DNA from: Syntrophobacterales bacterium GWC2_56_13 | GTDB taxonomy: Bacteria; Desulfobacterota; Syntrophia; Syntrophales; UBA5619 | Length of the DNA stretch: 41,733 nucleotides | Reading direction: 5' to 3' | Assembly: GCA_001830835.1 (NCBI GenBank) | Contig: MICJ01000069.1 | Location: 1-41,733, forward strand | Part shown: positions 17,018 through 30,996 of the stretch, piece by piece | How positions within the stretch are numbered: position 1 is the stretch's first letter | Layout of the letters: the number at the start of each line of letters is the position of its first letter | Position numbers and translations under genes: made by a program | Notes under the pieces: model-generated | Database searches by the model: none | What the model saw: the letters and a program-made list of their open reading frames with translations, nothing else | What the model was told of the DNA's origin: nothing

Positions 17018-17488
17018 TCAAAACCGGTAATGGGCAAATGCCTTGTTCGCCTCGGCCATCTTGTGAACGGCCTCCCTCTTTTTGATGGCCCCGCCCCGAT
17101 TGTTCGCCGCGTCGATCAGTTCCGCCGCCAGCTTTTCCCTCATGGTTTTCTCGGAACGCTCCCGCGCGTGGGTGATCAGCCAGCGGATCCCTAGCGCCAC
17201 CCTGCGGGATGGAATAACTTCCGTCGGCACCTGGTACGTCGACCCTCCGACACGCCTTGATTTGACCTCGATGACCGGCTTCACATTATTGACTGCTTTT
17301 TCAAAAACGTCGACCGGCTGTTCCTTGACCCTCTCCTGAATGATATCGAAGGCCCCGTACAGGATTGATTCCGCAACGCTCTTTTTCCCCCTCTTCAGGA
17401 GACTGTTGATAAATCTTGCCACCAGCCTGTTATTATATTTCGGATCGGGCAAGATCTCCCTCTTGGTAACCTCTCTTCTCCTCGGCAT
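17018..17488 (-). CDS. rpsG: 30S ribosomal protein S7
   Basis: Nucleates 30S head assembly and contacts the E-site. It has 156 residues from [20 protein letters not shown]. Conserved [25 protein letters not shown] is present. It sits between rpsL and tuf, with only a 30-base gap to tuf where fusA would normally be. Confidence 0.96.
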   Translation of the reverse strand: MPRRREVTKREILPDPKYNNRLVARFINSLLKRGKKSVAESILYGAFDIIQERVKEQPVDVFEKAVNNVKPVIEVKSRRVGGSTYQVPTEVIPSRRVALGIRWLITHARERSEKTMREKLAAELIDAANNRGGAIKKREAVHKMAEANKAFAHYRF

Positions 17489-17502
17489 GACTCAATCCCC
17501 GC

Positions 17503-17874
17503 TCAGCTCGGCCTTTTAGCTCCGTATTTTGATCTTCCCTTTTTCCTGTCCTGTACGCCCACGGCATCGAGCGTTCCCCTGATGATGTGATACCGCACGC
17601 CGGGAAGATCCTTGACGCGGCCACCGCGAACCAGAACAACAGAATGTTCCTGAAGGTTGTGTCCCACACCCGGTATATAGGAGGTCACCTCATAACCACT
17701 GGTCAGCCGAACCCTGGCCACCTTTCTTAACGCGGAATTCGGTTTCTTGGGTGTGGACGTGTAAACCCTGACGCATACCCCCCGCCTCTGCGGCGAGCTG
17801 GCCAGCGCAGGTGTCGCCGCTTTCCTGTCGATCTTGGTTCTTCCCTTCCTAACTAACTGGTTTATCGTAGGCAT
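17503..17874 (-). CDS. rpsL: 30S ribosomal protein S12
   Basis: Decoding-centre protein of 123 residues starting [15 protein letters not shown]. The two lysines whose mutation gives streptomycin resistance elsewhere are wild type ([11 protein letters not shown] and [13 protein letters not shown]). GGAGG lies 5 bases before the ATG. It follows rpoC by 63 bases with no terminator seen. Confidence 0.97.
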   Translation of the reverse strand: MPTINQLVRKGRTKIDRKAATPALASSPQRRGVCVRVYTSTPKKPNSALRKVARVRLTSGYEVTSYIPGVGHNLQEHSVVLVRGGRVKDLPGVRYHIIRGTLDAVGVQDRKKGRSKYGAKRPS

Positions 17875-17937
17875 GCGTCCTCCCGCCCCCTTCTTCAGCC
17901 GTAGATTTTACCGGTGCAACAAAAGATTTATTAACTA

Positions 17938-22119
<4,182 letters not shown>

Positions 22120-22178
22120 GGATGATATCTCCTTAGTATTGACACAGAAACGAGGCCACGGGTCCCGGCCCCACGTTA

Positions 22179-25100
22179 CTACTCCTCTTCGATCATCTCC
22201 ACGTCCAAGCAAAGGCTCTGCAACTCCTTCACCAGGACATTGAAGGATTCTGGCAGGCCCGGTTCCGAAGTGTGCTCGCCTTTGACGATGGCTTCATAGA
22301 TCCTCGTCCTGCCATACACGTCATCGGATTTGACGGTCAGGAACTCCTGCAGCGAGTAAGCGGCGCCGTATGCCTCCATGGCCCAGACTTCCATCTCGCC
22401 CAGCCTCTGTCCCCCGAACTGGGCCTTGCCACCTAAAGGCTGCTGGGTCACCAGGGAATAGGGACCGATGGACCGGGCATGAATCTTGTTGTCGACAAGG
22501 TGGTGGAGTTTCAGCATATAGATCATGCCTACGGTGATTTCCTGATCGAAGGGTACCCCGGTCCGTCCGTCAAACAGTGTGGTCTGACCGGTCTCCGGGA
22601 GACCGCTGACCTTGAGCATGTTCTTGATCTCTTTTTCATCGGCGCCGTCAAAAACAGGCGTCTCGACCAAAATACCCCTTTTCAGCCGGCTGACGAACTG
22701 CCGTATCTCTTCCTCGCTGGCGCCGTCGATGAACCGGTCAAACTCGGGAGAGGAATAGACTTCCTTCAGCTCCTTTTTCAGGGGCCCCAACCCGTAATGC
22801 TTTTCCGCAAAGGCGTTGATCTTGTCCCCCATGCCTCTCGCAGCCCAGCCCAGATGCGTCTCCAGAATCTGCCCTACATTCATCCGCGAGGGAACCCCAA
22901 GGGGATTCAGGACAATGTCCACCGGCGTACCATCCTTGAAATAGGGCATATCCTCCTCGGGAAGTATCCGGGAAAGCACGCCCTTGTTGCCGTGGCGGCC
23001 GGCCATTTTATCGCCGACAGAAAGTTTTCGTTTAATGGCGATGTAGACTTTAACCAGTTTGATCACCCCCGGGGGCAATTCGTCACCGGCCTTGAGCTTT
23101 TCGATCTTTCCCGCAAAATAGGCCTCCACGAACTCCTTTTTCCGGGAGAGATTCTCATACAGGATGCCGATTCTGGACTCCACTTCTTCCTCGCTGTCCA
23201 GGGCTATCTCCCGCCAGAGGTCAAAGGAGATCCTTGCCAGGACCTCATCGGTGATGATTTCACCCTTCTTCAGGAGGATTCGTTTCTTCTTGGGATCGGA
23301 TACCTTGGAGGCCGACATCTTTCCAATCAGCATGCCAGCAATCTGCTTCCTGACACCCTCGGCAATGATCCGGATCTCGTCATCCCTGTCCTTGTACAGG
23401 AACGAAACGGCTTCGTCCTCGATATACTGGGAACGACTGTCGCGCTCTGTCCCTTTCCGGGCAAAGATCTTGGCGTCGATGATCGTACCTTCCACGCCGG
23501 GCGGAACACGCAGGGACGTATCGCGGACATCACTGGCCTTTTCCCCGAAGATCGCCCGCAGAAGTTTCTCTTCGGACGAGAGCTGCGTTTCCCCTTTGGG
23601 GGTTATCTTTCCGACCAGGATGTCTCCGGGCTTCACCGCCACGCCCATACGGACGATCCCGCTGTCGTCCAGGTTTCTCAGGGCCTCTTCGCCCAAATTC
23701 GGAATATCCCGGGTGATCTCTTCCTTGCCGAGCTTGGTGTCCCGGGCCATGGTTTCGAATTCCTCGATATGGATCGAGGTATAGATATCATCCTTGACGA
23801 TCCTCTCGCTGACCAGGATGGAATCTTCGTAGTTGTAGCCTCCCCAGGACATGAAGGCAACCATCACGTTTCTTCCCAGGGCCAGTTCCCCCCTGTCCGT
23901 GGCGGGTCCGTCCGCGATGATCTCTCCCTTATTGACCTTCTGTTCTTTGCTCACAATGGGCTTCTGATTGAAACAGGTATCCTGGTTGGACCGCTGATAC
24001 TTGATCAGGTTATAGATATCCACTCCTGTATCGAGCCCTTCCCTTTCGGGAGCATCGCATTTGACAACGATCCGCGCGGCATCCACGCTTTCCACCACGC
24101 CGGACCGTCTAGCGACAACGACCGCGCCGGAGTCTCTCGCCACAACGGATTCCATTCCCGTGCCCACCAAGGGCGCCTCGGGTTTCATCAGGGGCACCGC
24201 CTGCCTCTGCATGTTGGATCCCATCAGGGCACGGTTGGCATCGTCATGTTCGAGAAACGGGATCAGGGTCGCCGCCACGCTGACCAGCTGATTGGGGGAG
24301 ACATCCATCATGTTGACCTCCGCCGGCACAACGGAGAGGAAATCGCCACCTTTCCTGGCCGAGATAAGCCCCCCGATAAATTTCCCGTTCTTATCCAAGG
24401 GTCTGTCGGCCTGGGCAATGATCAGGTTTTCTTCCTCTATGGCGGTCAGATAGCGGATCTCATCGAGCACCCTGCCCTGGTTCACGACGCGGTAAGGCGT
24501 TTCAATGAAACCGAAGGTATTGACTCTGGCAAAGGTGCTCAACGATACGATCAGGCCGATATTGGGGCCTTCCGGGGTTTCTACCGGACAGATGCGGCCG
24601 TAATGGGTGGGATGCACGTCACGCACCTCAAATCCCGCCCTTTCGCGCGTCAGGCCTCCCGGCCCGAGAGCCGACAATCTTCGTTTATGCGTGATCTCAG
24701 ACAGGGGATTGGTCTGATCCATGAATCGAGATAGCTGGCTGCTGCCGAAAAACTCATTCACAACGGCCGAGACCGGCTTGGCGTTGATGAGATCGTGCGG
24801 CATCATGGTTTCAATGTCCTGCAGGCTCATCTTCTCCTTGATGGCACGCTCCATACGGACCAGGCCGATCCGGTACTGGTTTTCGATCAGCTCCCCAACC
24901 GAACGGACACGGCGGTTCCCCAAATGGTCGATGTCGTCCACGCTGCAATCACTCGAGCCGTTCTTCAGGTCGATCAGATACTTAACAGACGCCAGGATAT
25001 CCTCGTTGCGCAACACGGTCACGCTTGTTGGAACATCCAGATGGAGTTTGTAATTCATCTTCGCCCGCCCCACATCGGATAGATCATAGCTATCCGGCTC

Positions 25101-26267
25101 AAAAAAGAGGCTGGCAAAGAATTTCTGGGCCGTCTCCGGCGTGGGGGGGTTGCTCGGCCTGAGCCTGCGATAGATCTCGATAATGGCATCCGCCGCCGTC
25201 TCTATCCGATCCATGAGGAGCGTATCCCGAATGGAGGCGTTCTCGCGATCTTCATCAAGCCGGATGAACTGAAACGAGGCGATTCCCTTCTCCCGCAAGA
25301 GCTGCAGCCCCTCCGCGGTCAATTCTTCATTGCACTTCATCAGGATCTCGCCGGTCTGCGGATCCAGAACATCGGCAGAGAGTATCCTGCCGATGATATC
25401 CTCATCGCTTATCGGTATCCTGGTGATCGAGGACTCCGCTATTTTCTTCAGGTGGGGTTTGGAGATCTTTCTCCCCTTCTTGACGACGACATCTCCCCCT
25501 TTCGTTACGACATCTGCAGGGGCCTTTTCCCCGATGAGGGAATCAGTGACGGATATGTAGAGACAGTCGTCATCCAGCAGGATCTGTTCGATATCGTAAA
25601 AATAGCTTAGGATGAATTGCGTCGAGTTCCCCATTGCCTTCAGCAGGATCGTCACCGGCATCTTCCGCCGGCGATCGATCCTGACATAGAGAAGGTCCTT
25701 GGAATCGAACTCTAGATCAAGCCAGGACCCGCGGATCGGGATGATCCGGGCCGAATAGATCAGCTTTCCGCTTGCCAGGGTTTTCCCCTTGTCATGGTCG
25801 AAAAAGATGCCCGGTGAACGGTGCAACTGGCTGACGATCACCCTCTCCGTACCGTTGACGATGAAGGTGCCGTTCTCGGTCATCAGGGGGATTTCCCCAA
25901 AGTAGATTTCCTGTTCCTTAATGTCCCGGATGGGTTTCGGTTTCGTATTCCGATCGGTATCAAAAACGACCAGGCGGACCACGATCTTCAGCGGCGCCGC
26001 ATAGGTCATCCCCTTCTGGATGCACTCCTGCATATCATAGCGGACATCGCCGATCCTGTAACTGACGAACTCGAGGGAACATTTTCCACTGAAATCGAAA
26101 ATGGGAAAGACGCTGTTGAAAGCGCCCAGCAGACCATAGTTCCCCCTCTTATCCGGAGCGATCTCCTGCTGAAGAAATTTCCGATAGGAATCGGTCTGGA
26201 TATCGATCAGGTCGGGGATATCCAATATCTTCCTGATACGACCAAAATTCTTTCTAAACTCGCCCAT
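22179..26267 (-). CDS. rpoB: DNA-directed RNA polymerase subunit beta
   Basis: At 1362 residues, beta forms the other side of the active-site cleft. The rifampicin pocket ([20 protein letters not shown], then [11 protein letters not shown]) keeps the aspartate, histidine and serine positions usually altered in resistance, so it looks susceptible. [19 protein letters not shown] near the C-terminus is conserved. It starts with ATG after AAAGGA, is preceded by an attenuator-like hairpin, and is followed 59 bases later by rpoC. Confidence 0.97.
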   Translation of the reverse strand: MGEFRKNFGRIRKILDIPDLIDIQTDSYRKFLQQEIAPDKRGNYGLLGAFNSVFPIFDFSGKCSLEFVSYRIGDVRYDMQECIQKGMTYAAPLKIVVRLVVFDTDRNTKPKPIRDIKEQEIYFGEIPLMTENGTFIVNGTERVIVSQLHRSPGIFFDHDKGKTLASGKLIYSARIIPIRGSWLDLEFDSKDLLYVRIDRRRKMPVTILLKAMGNSTQFILSYFYDIEQILLDDDCLYISVTDSLIGEKAPADVVTKGGDVVVKKGRKISKPHLKKIAESSITRIPISDEDIIGRILSADVLDPQTGEILMKCNEELTAEGLQLLREKGIASFQFIRLDEDRENASIRDTLLMDRIETAADAIIEIYRRLRPSNPPTPETAQKFFASLFFEPDSYDLSDVGRAKMNYKLHLDVPTSVTVLRNEDILASVKYLIDLKNGSSDCSVDDIDHLGNRRVRSVGELIENQYRIGLVRMERAIKEKMSLQDIETMMPHDLINAKPVSAVVNEFFGSSQLSRFMDQTNPLSEITHKRRLSALGPGGLTRERAGFEVRDVHPTHYGRICPVETPEGPNIGLIVSLSTFARVNTFGFIETPYRVVNQGRVLDEIRYLTAIEEENLIIAQADRPLDKNGKFIGGLISARKGGDFLSVVPAEVNMMDVSPNQLVSVAATLIPFLEHDDANRALMGSNMQRQAVPLMKPEAPLVGTGMESVVARDSGAVVVARRSGVVESVDAARIVVKCDAPEREGLDTGVDIYNLIKYQRSNQDTCFNQKPIVSKEQKVNKGEIIADGPATDRGELALGRNVMVAFMSWGGYNYEDSILVSERIVKDDIYTSIHIEEFETMARDTKLGKEEITRDIPNLGEEALRNLDDSGIVRMGVAVKPGDILVGKITPKGETQLSSEEKLLRAIFGEKASDVRDTSLRVPPGVEGTIIDAKIFARKGTERDSRSQYIEDEAVSFLYKDRDDEIRIIAEGVRKQIAGMLIGKMSASKVSDPKKKRILLKKGEIITDEVLARISFDLWREIALDSEEEVESRIGILYENLSRKKEFVEAYFAGKIEKLKAGDELPPGVIKLVKVYIAIKRKLSVGDKMAGRHGNKGVLSRILPEEDMPYFKDGTPVDIVLNPLGVPSRMNVGQILETHLGWAARGMGDKINAFAEKHYGLGPLKKELKEVYSSPEFDRFIDGASEEEIRQFVSRLKRGILVETPVFDGADEKEIKNMLKVSGLPETGQTTLFDGRTGVPFDQEITVGMIYMLKLHHLVDNKIHARSIGPYSLVTQQPLGGKAQFGGQRLGEMEVWAMEAYGAAYSLQEFLTVKSDDVYGRTRIYEAIVKGEHTSEPGLPESFNVLVKELQSLCLDVEMIEEE

Positions 26268-26324
26268 AGCATCCTTTCGGCTTTAAACTGGCAGCGATTT
26301 GTAGTTTTTACCAATACAAACGAG

Positions 26325-26393
26325 CAAAAAGAACCCCATTCAACCTGTCTTTCTGCAATGCGGTGCAGCCAACCTGTTGTTTATCGGGGTTCT
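26325..26393 (-). terminator. Attenuator-like hairpin between rplL and rpoB
   Basis: On the minus strand, AGAACCCC (26386-26393) can pair with GGGGTTCT (26330-26337), which is followed by TTTT. The long loop contains a second small hairpin (CTGCA/TGCAG, 26353-26368). A partial terminator or RNase III site in the rplL-rpoB gap is known from enterobacteria and lowers rpoBC relative to rplJL. The same role here is inferred from position and shape. Confidence 0.5.
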
Positions 26394-26423
26394 GATCCTT
26401 GCCGTTCTCTTTTGATCGTCTAT

Positions 26424-26810
26424 TTATTTTATCTCAACCGTGCCGCCGACCTCTTCGATCTTCTTCTTGATATCGGCTGCCTCGTCCTTGGAAACTCCCT
26501 CTTTAATCGGTTTGGGAACTCCGTCCACCATGTCCTTGGCCTCCTTAAGTCCCAGCCCCGTGATCGCCCTGACCACCTTGATCACCTGGATCTTCTGATC
26601 GCCGAATCCCGTAAGGATCGCATCAAACTCGGTCTTTTCCTCGACCGGCGCCGCCTGTACCGACCCCGCGGCAGCGGCAGCCACGGCAACCGGCGCCGCA
26701 GCAGTCACGCCAAATCTCTGCTCCAGCTCCTTCACCAGTTCCGAAAGTTCAAGAACAGTCATCCCTTCAATGAATTTTACAACATCCTCTTTGGTCATCT
26801 CGTTTGCCAT
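26424..26810 (-). CDS. rplL: 50S ribosomal protein L7/L12
   Basis: Stalk protein that recruits translational GTPases. It has 128 residues: N-terminal dimerisation helices ([17 protein letters not shown]), an Ala-rich hinge, and the C-terminal domain [23 protein letters not shown]...[21 protein letters not shown]. It follows rplJ by 27 bases. Confidence 0.97.
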   Translation of the reverse strand: MANEMTKEDVVKFIEGMTVLELSELVKELEQRFGVTAAAPVAVAAAAAGSVQAAPVEEKTEFDAILTGFGDQKIQVIKVVRAITGLGLKEAKDMVDGVPKPIKEGVSKDEAADIKKKIEEVGGTVEIK

Positions 26811-26837
26811 TTTTCTATTCCTTCCTGTATATAATTT

Positions 26838-27362
26838 TTAGTTTGCTGACGCCTTTTTCTCTCGATAGGCATCGAGTACCCCCACAAGATTCCTCGGGAC
26901 ACCGCTCAACACATTCACGAGAGATGCCTGCACCCCGACCATCAGGGAAAGCAACTGCCCGATCAGCACCTCTCGACTCGGCAACTCTGCGAGTATCGAG
27001 AGCTGTTCCCTGCTGAGGAATTTACCATTCATCATGGCTGCCTTGATCTCAAGATTGGCATTCTTTTTGGCAAAATCAACGAGCGCCTTGGTGGTTTCGA
27101 CCACGTTACCCCGCGTAATGGCCACTGCCAGGGGGCCCCGGAAATATTCTTCCAGCGCGCTAAAATCGGTTTCACGGGACGCGATGGTCAGCAGAGTATT
27201 TTTCACGACCCTCAGTTCCGTGTTTGATTTGCGCAGGGCAACCCTCAGCGCCGTCATCTTCGCCACGTCCATTCCGATGTATCCGGTCAGAACGGCCAAC
27301 TTGAAATCTTTCAGTTTTTCATGGAGTTCAGCAGCAACCTGCTCCTTTGTTCTCCGATCCAA
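26838..27362 (-). CDS. rplJ: 50S ribosomal protein L10
   Basis: Anchors L7/L12 dimers to the stalk base. It has 174 residues. The N-domain has LKDFKLAVLTGYIGM and ELRVVKNTLLTIA; a C-terminal helix binds L12. The start is a TTG with AGGAGG 7 bases upstream. A structured leader with L10-binding features precedes it, consistent with autogenous control. Confidence 0.95.
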   Translation of the reverse strand: MDRRTKEQVAAELHEKLKDFKLAVLTGYIGMDVAKMTALRVALRKSNTELRVVKNTLLTIASRETDFSALEEYFRGPLAVAITRGNVVETTKALVDFAKKNANLEIKAAMMNGKFLSREQLSILAELPSREVLIGQLLSLMVGVQASLVNVLSGVPRNLVGVLDAYREKKASAN

Positions 27363-27390
27363 TCCTCAACCTCCTTTCCTCATCTGATCC

Positions 27391-27540
27391 GTTTCGGGCG
27401 CCTTCCGAAAGAAAGCCCCATTGAAAGTCAGAGAACAGAGCATCATACAGGATGATTTCGATGACCTGAAAGGCCACATCTCAGTCTCGGCAGGCCGACC
27501 ACTTTCGTTTAAACTCCCTGTACCTGCTGTCTCAGACCCC
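27391..27540 (-). ncRNA. Ribosomal protein L10 leader
   Basis: The rplA-rplJ gap carries, on the minus strand, GAGACAGCAGGTACAGGGAG, then GGTCGGCCTGCCGAGACTGAG. I recognise this arrangement (GACAGCAGG pairing with CCTGCCGAG) from L10 leaders, where an L10-(L12)4 complex binds and represses rplJL translation. A second hairpin (arms TTTCGG and CCGAAA, 27392-27410) lies just before the ribosome-binding site. Boundaries are approximate. Confidence 0.7.
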
Positions 27541-27578
27541 TTTTTTATTATCTAACCGGCCACCCGAGGCCGGAAAAG

Positions 27579-28277
27579 CTAAACGCTCCGCACGGAGAGA
27601 GGATCCACCTTCATCCCGGGACCCATGACGGACGAAAGCGCAATGCTCCTGATATAAATGCCTTTGCTCGACGCGGGTTTCAATTTGGTGATCATTTCCA
27701 GCAAGGCGAGAAAATTGATCGTCAATTTTTCCGCCCCGAATGAAATCTTGCCGATGGGGCAATGCACAATGCCCGCTTTTTCCACACGGAATTCGACCTT
27801 GCCGGCTTTAAGCTCCTGAACGGTCCTGGCCACATCGAAGGTCACTGTTCCCACCTTCGGGTTCGGCATTAGTCCGCGGGGACCGAGGATCTTCCCCAGC
27901 TTACCCACGCTTCCCATCATATCCGGCGTGGCGATCACCCGGTCAAATTCAAGCCAGCCGCCCTTGATCTTCTCGATCACCTCGTCCGACCCGACCACAT
28001 CGGCGCCGGCTTCCAGGGCCTCCTTCTCCTTCTCGCCCTTGGCAAAAACGAGCACCCGGACCGATTTTCCCAGCCCATTGGGCAGAACCACGGAGCCGCG
28101 CACCATCTGGTCCGCATGCGCCGGATTCACGCCGAGCCGGATGGCGGTATCGACCGTTTCATCGAATTTCGCCCTCGCGGTCCCGACGACCAGTTCCATC
28201 GCCTCCTGGATGGTATAGCGTTTCGCCGTTTCTACCCTTTTCCTTGCTTCTAAGTATTTCTTCCCTCTCTTTGACAT
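27579..28277 (-). CDS. rplA: 50S ribosomal protein L1
   Basis: Forms the mobile L1 stalk at the E-site; in other bacteria it represses its own operon. It has 232 residues. Conserved [20 protein letters not shown] and the signature [20 protein letters not shown] are present. It follows rplK across a 112-base gap with a hairpin. Confidence 0.96.
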   Translation of the reverse strand: MSKRGKKYLEARKRVETAKRYTIQEAMELVVGTARAKFDETVDTAIRLGVNPAHADQMVRGSVVLPNGLGKSVRVLVFAKGEKEKEALEAGADVVGSDEVIEKIKGGWLEFDRVIATPDMMGSVGKLGKILGPRGLMPNPKVGTVTFDVARTVQELKAGKVEFRVEKAGIVHCPIGKISFGAEKLTINFLALLEMITKLKPASSKGIYIRSIALSSVMGPGMKVDPLSVRSV

Positions 28278-28292
28278 GACAAACCCTCAAAT

Positions 28293-28321
28293 GGAAGCCA
28301 ACCCCCGGGGACCGGGCTTCC
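28293..28321 (-). promoter_or_regulatory. Hairpin just upstream of rplA, possible regulatory element
   Basis: Arms GGAAGCC and GGCTTCC enclose a core with a CCCCGGGG palindrome, ending about 16 bases before the rplA start. L1 represses its operon by binding leader RNA elsewhere, so this could be a binding or processing site. I could not match it to the known L1-site consensus with confidence. Confidence 0.3.
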
Positions 28322-28389
28322 CCGAAATGATCACGTTAAGACACCCGCCAACCCATAACCCGGTGTTCTGCCGGAATCGCCCCGGGGCA

Positions 28390-28815
28390 TCATCCCGTGA
28401 TTTCAATCCCCATGGATCTCGCCGTTCCCGCAACGATCCTGATTGCACCCTCAACATCCACAGCATTGAGGTCATTGTACTTCAGTTCCGCAATTTCCTT
28501 GACCTGCTTGACCGTCACAGTCCCCACCTTATCGCGCTTGGGATCTCCTGCACCTTTGGCGATCTTTGCGGCCTGCTTCAACAGTACGGAAGCCGGGGGA
28601 GTTTTGGTCACGAATGTAAACGACCTGTCAGCGTAAACCGTGATGACGACCGGGATGACCATCCCCTCCTGGTTCTGCGTCATGGCGTTGTAGGCTTTGC
28701 AGAACTCCATGATGTTCACGCCGTGCTGACCGAGAGCAGGTCCGATCGGCGGTGAAGGGGTGGCCTTACCCGCTTTGATCTGAAGTTTTATATTTGCAAT
28801 AACTTTTTTTGCCAT
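28390..28815 (-). CDS. rplK: 50S ribosomal protein L11
   Basis: Binds the GTPase-associated centre of 23S rRNA. It has 141 residues from the ATG at 28815 ([20 protein letters not shown]). The proline-rich [20 protein letters not shown] segment and the C-terminal RNA-binding domain ending [11 protein letters not shown] are intact. An in-frame GTG three codons upstream is less likely. Confidence 0.96.
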   Translation of the reverse strand: MAKKVIANIKLQIKAGKATPSPPIGPALGQHGVNIMEFCKAYNAMTQNQEGMVIPVVITVYADRSFTFVTKTPPASVLLKQAAKIAKGAGDPKRDKVGTVTVKQVKEIAELKYNDLNAVDVEGAIRIVAGTARSMGIEITG

Positions 28816-28899
28816 TCTGATCACCCTGTCTGAAATTTTGGTTGAAGATCAAGGATAAGGGGAAAATGCTTCCTCCTCGACCAGGCGCCTTATTCCCTA

Positions 28900-29430
28900 T
28901 CAATTCTGCATAACCTGAATGAAATCCAACTCCACCGGCGTCGATCGGCCGAAGATGCTGACAATCACCCGCAGCTTCCCCTTCTCCGGCTTCACCTCAT
29001 CGATGATCCCGTCAAAATTGGTAAAGGGGCCATCAATGATCCGCACGTGATCACCCACATCGAATTTGAACTTCGGTTTGGGTTTCAGCGTCCCTTCATC
29101 GATCCTGGTTCTGAGGACATCAACATCCTTGTCGGGAATCGGCGAAGGCTTGTCCTTGCTGCCGATGAAACCGGTCACCTTGGGCGTATCCTTCACGATG
29201 TGCCAGGTGTCGTCGTCCAGCTCCATCCGGACAAGGATATAGCCGGGAAAGAATTTCCGCTTTGAGGTCTTTTTCTCGCCTGAGACCAGTTCGACAATGT
29301 CCTCTTCGGGTATCAATATATCCGAGAAAAAGGCCTGCTTCCCCGCCGTTTCGATCCTCTCTTGGAGCGAAAGCTTCACCCGGTTTTCAAAACCCGAATA
29401 CGTATGGACGACGTACCACCTGAAAGCCAT
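28900..29430 (-). CDS. nusG: Transcription termination/antitermination protein NusG
   Basis: Links RNA polymerase to ribosome or Rho. It has 176 residues from the ATG at 29430 ([20 protein letters not shown]). The N-terminal NGN domain includes [20 protein letters not shown]. The C-terminal KOW domain has [20 protein letters not shown]. It begins four bases after the secE stop. Confidence 0.96.
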   Translation of the reverse strand: MAFRWYVVHTYSGFENRVKLSLQERIETAGKQAFFSDILIPEEDIVELVSGEKKTSKRKFFPGYILVRMELDDDTWHIVKDTPKVTGFIGSKDKPSPIPDKDVDVLRTRIDEGTLKPKPKFKFDVGDHVRIIDGPFTNFDGIIDEVKPEKGKLRVIVSIFGRSTPVELDFIQVMQN

Positions 29431-29434
29431 GTCG

Positions 29435-29638
29435 TTAACCCAGTACAAGCTTGACGATCTTCGTCAGCCCGAAGTCAACAATCCCCAGGAATACGGACAC
29501 AATGATCACCACAATGATGACGACCGATGTAGAGGCAAGGGTCTGCTTGGGCGTCGGCCATGTCACTTTTTTCAGTTCCACTTTCGAGCCCGCCAGAAAC
29601 TGCCTCACCTTTTCTGCAATAACCTTTATCCTGTCCAC
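29435..29638 (-). CDS. secE: Protein translocase subunit SecE
   Basis: Clamp subunit of SecYEG. The GTG at 29638 gives 67 residues with the amphipathic helix and signature EKVRQFLAGSKVELKKVTWP, then one C-terminal membrane segment, matching single-span SecE. AGGG lies 8 bases before this GTG. The frame stays open to a GTG at 29752 (105 residues). That extension includes a motif found elsewhere (CTTTTTACGAAG, compare 35970-35981) and lacks a good ribosome-binding site, so I do not favour it. Confidence 0.85.
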   Translation of the reverse strand: MDRIKVIAEKVRQFLAGSKVELKKVTWPTPKQTLASTSVVIIVVIIVSVFLGIVDFGLTKIVKLVLG

Positions 29639-29867
29639 CCTGAAATCCCTGATCACCCCGCACCTGAAGACTTCGTAAAAAGCCTTTAGTCTCCTGTCCG
29701 CGCTACGCATCATCCTTATCGACAGTTTCAGGGCAGGCGCCATGTCAGTCACGGTGAGCTTTTCGAACCATGCGCACCCTGCCTATGAAGCCTGTTCTGA
29801 AGACGTCCCCGATTCGGGACATTCCGGCTTCCTGCGAGAGCCGCACATCCCGTACAGATCTCAAAAA

Positions 29868-29944
29868 TGGCAGGCCAGGAGGGACTCGAACCCCCAGCAT
29901 CCGGATTTGGAGTCCGGCGCTCTAGCCATTAGAGCTACTGGCCT
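29868..29944 (-). tRNA. tRNA-Trp (anticodon CCA)
   Basis: Cloverleaf with acceptor AGGCCAG/CTGGCCT, anticodon stem CCGGA/TCCGG around CTCCAAA, T-arm GGGGG TTCGAGT CCCTC, and encoded 3' CCA. It lies between rpmG and secE, the usual place in many proteobacteria. Confidence 0.97.
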
Positions 29945-29975
29945 GTCCGGTCGATCACAGCAGCACCTCTCGCGA

Positions 29976-30125
29976 TTACTTCGTTTCCCGGTGCAACTTA
30001 TGGGATCTGCAGAACTTGCAGTATTTTTTCATCTCCAGCCGATTCTGCATGGTTCTTTTATTCTTAGTCGTCGTGTAGTTCCTCTGCTTGCAGTCCGTAC
30101 AGGCCAAGGTTATGATATTTCTCAT
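29976..30125 (-). CDS. rpmG: 50S ribosomal protein L33
   Basis: Forty-nine residues, starting [20 protein letters not shown]. It is the zinc-binding form with Cys9, Cys12, Cys36 and Cys39, followed by SHKLHRETK. It sits between tRNA-Thr(GGT) and tRNA-Trp, so pre-tRNA processing must release its mRNA on both sides. Confidence 0.95.
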   Translation of the reverse strand: MRNIITLACTDCKQRNYTTTKNKRTMQNRLEMKKYCKFCRSHKLHRETK

Positions 30126-30149
30126 GACAAACCCACCTTCTTACATCAA

Positions 30150-30225
30150 TGGAGCCCACGACCAGGATTGAACTGGTGACCTCATCCTTACCAAGGATGT
30201 GCTCTACCGACTGAGCTACGTGGGC
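30150..30225 (-). tRNA. tRNA-Thr (anticodon GGT)
   Basis: Acceptor GCCCACG/CGTGGGC, anticodon arm CATCC TTGGTAA GGATG, T-arm ACCAG TTCAATC CTGGT, discriminator T and encoded CCA. Fourth tRNA of the leading cluster. Confidence 0.97.
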
Positions 30226-30347
30226 CAGTTGCCTCTCCCAAAGCGCTGTCCTCTCGCTGCAATAAGGCCTGTATCGCCGCAGATGAGAAACGATCTCGAA
30301 CCGGTTGCGTATTGCCGGAGAATCTCACAGCTCCATGCCGAACAAAT

Positions 30348-30423
30348 TGGAGCGGGAAACGGGATTCGAACCCGCGACCCTCAGCTTGGAAGGCTGACGC
30401 TCTAGCCACTGAGCTACTCCCGC
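30348..30423 (-). tRNA. tRNA-Gly (anticodon TCC)
   Basis: Acceptor GCGGGAG/TTCCCGC (one mismatch), anticodon arm TCAGC CTTCCAA GCTGA, T-arm GCGGG TTCGAAT CCCGT, encoded CCA. A 122-base spacer without recognisable content separates it from tRNA-Thr(GGT). Confidence 0.96.
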
Positions 30424-30481
30424 TTATTAAAGAGGAAGCCTTGCTGGTCTTCCTGCTTCCGGACGTCCAGCTACAGTAAAC

Positions 30482-30566
30482 TGGTGGAGGGGGGAGGGTT
30501 CGAACCTCCGTAGGCTTCGCCGGCAGATTTACAGTCTGCTCCCTTTGACCGCTCGGGAACCCCTCC
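30482..30566 (-). tRNA. tRNA-Tyr (anticodon GTA)
   Basis: Class II tRNA of 85 bases with a long variable arm (CGGCGAAGCCTAC), anticodon arm GCAGA CTGTAAA TCTGC, T-arm GGAGG TTCGAAC CTCC, discriminator A and encoded CCA. Confidence 0.97.
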
Positions 30567-30586
30567 ATATGACAGAAACTTCTTAC

Positions 30587-30662
30587 TGGAGCTGGCGATG
30601 GGACTTGAACCCGCAACCTGCTGATTACAAATCAGCTGCTCTACCGATTGAGCTACGCCAGC
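30587..30662 (-). tRNA. tRNA-Thr (anticodon TGT)
   Basis: Acceptor GCTGGCG/CGCCAGC, anticodon arm GCTGA TTTGTAA TCAGC, T-arm GCGGG TTCAAGT CCCAT, encoded CCA. First transcribed gene of the cluster, about 85 bases after the predicted start from the nearest promoter. Confidence 0.97.
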
Positions 30663-30753
30663 AACTATAACAATTGAATATTACAAATAATTATCCAGAG
30701 ATACGCACCGTCGCCACCCCGGAAGGGAAAATCACTGACTACACAAAAAATGA

Positions 30754-30782
30754 ATGCTAAATTTTATATCTTGGTTTGTCAA
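30754..30782 (-). promoter_or_regulatory. Proximal sigma70-like promoter of the tRNA-secE superoperon
   Basis: TTGACA (30777-30782), 17-base spacer, TAGCAT (30754-30759) on the minus strand, about 90 bases upstream of tRNA-Thr(TGT). Confidence 0.65.
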
Positions 30783-30854
30783 GATATTTTTTAATTTTTT
30801 CCGGACGGCCAAGGGCATTCTCGGTCATCTTCACAGAAGATCTCGGCAGAAAAG

Positions 30855-30883
30855 ATAAAACCCTCGTCCCCTTCTCCTGTCAA
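30855..30883 (-). promoter_or_regulatory. Middle sigma70-like promoter of the superoperon
   Basis: TTGACA (30878-30883), 17-base spacer, TTTTAT (30855-30860) on the minus strand. The perfect -35 and ideal spacing support it; the -10 is weaker. Confidence 0.45.
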
Positions 30884-30903
30884 GCTTGAGGTAGAATGCA
30901 AGA

Positions 30904-30933
30904 TTTATAACAGGTTTCTACCAGAAAGGTCAA
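30904..30933 (-). promoter_or_regulatory. Distal sigma70-like promoter of the superoperon
   Basis: TTGACC (30928-30933), 18-base spacer, TATAAA (30904-30909) on the minus strand. With the two others it would form a tandem promoter array, as is common for highly expressed stable-RNA and ribosomal operons. Confidence 0.45.
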
Positions 30934-30996
30934 GCGGTCCCAATGGTGTTCGGACGCCACCTGCGGCAGCAGCAGTCCCCGATGGAAACCTCTGAC

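Noticed and set aside
22479-24734. Long plus-strand open frame (751 codons) opposite rpoB, and similar ones opposite rpoC (18400-19758, 19825-21456) and secY/map (4582-6318)
   Set aside because: They are complete shadows of highly conserved minus-strand genes, have His/Asp/Arg/Gly-rich compositions typical of antisense frames, and show no recognisable domains.
22179-26267. Antibiotic-resistance alleles in rpoB or rpsL
   Set aside because: The rifampicin-pocket residues and both streptomycin lysines match the susceptible form.
30226-30347. A hidden gene or RNA in the spacer between tRNA-Thr(GGT) and tRNA-Gly
   Set aside because: No cloverleaf, conserved motif or open frame with a ribosome-binding site was seen.
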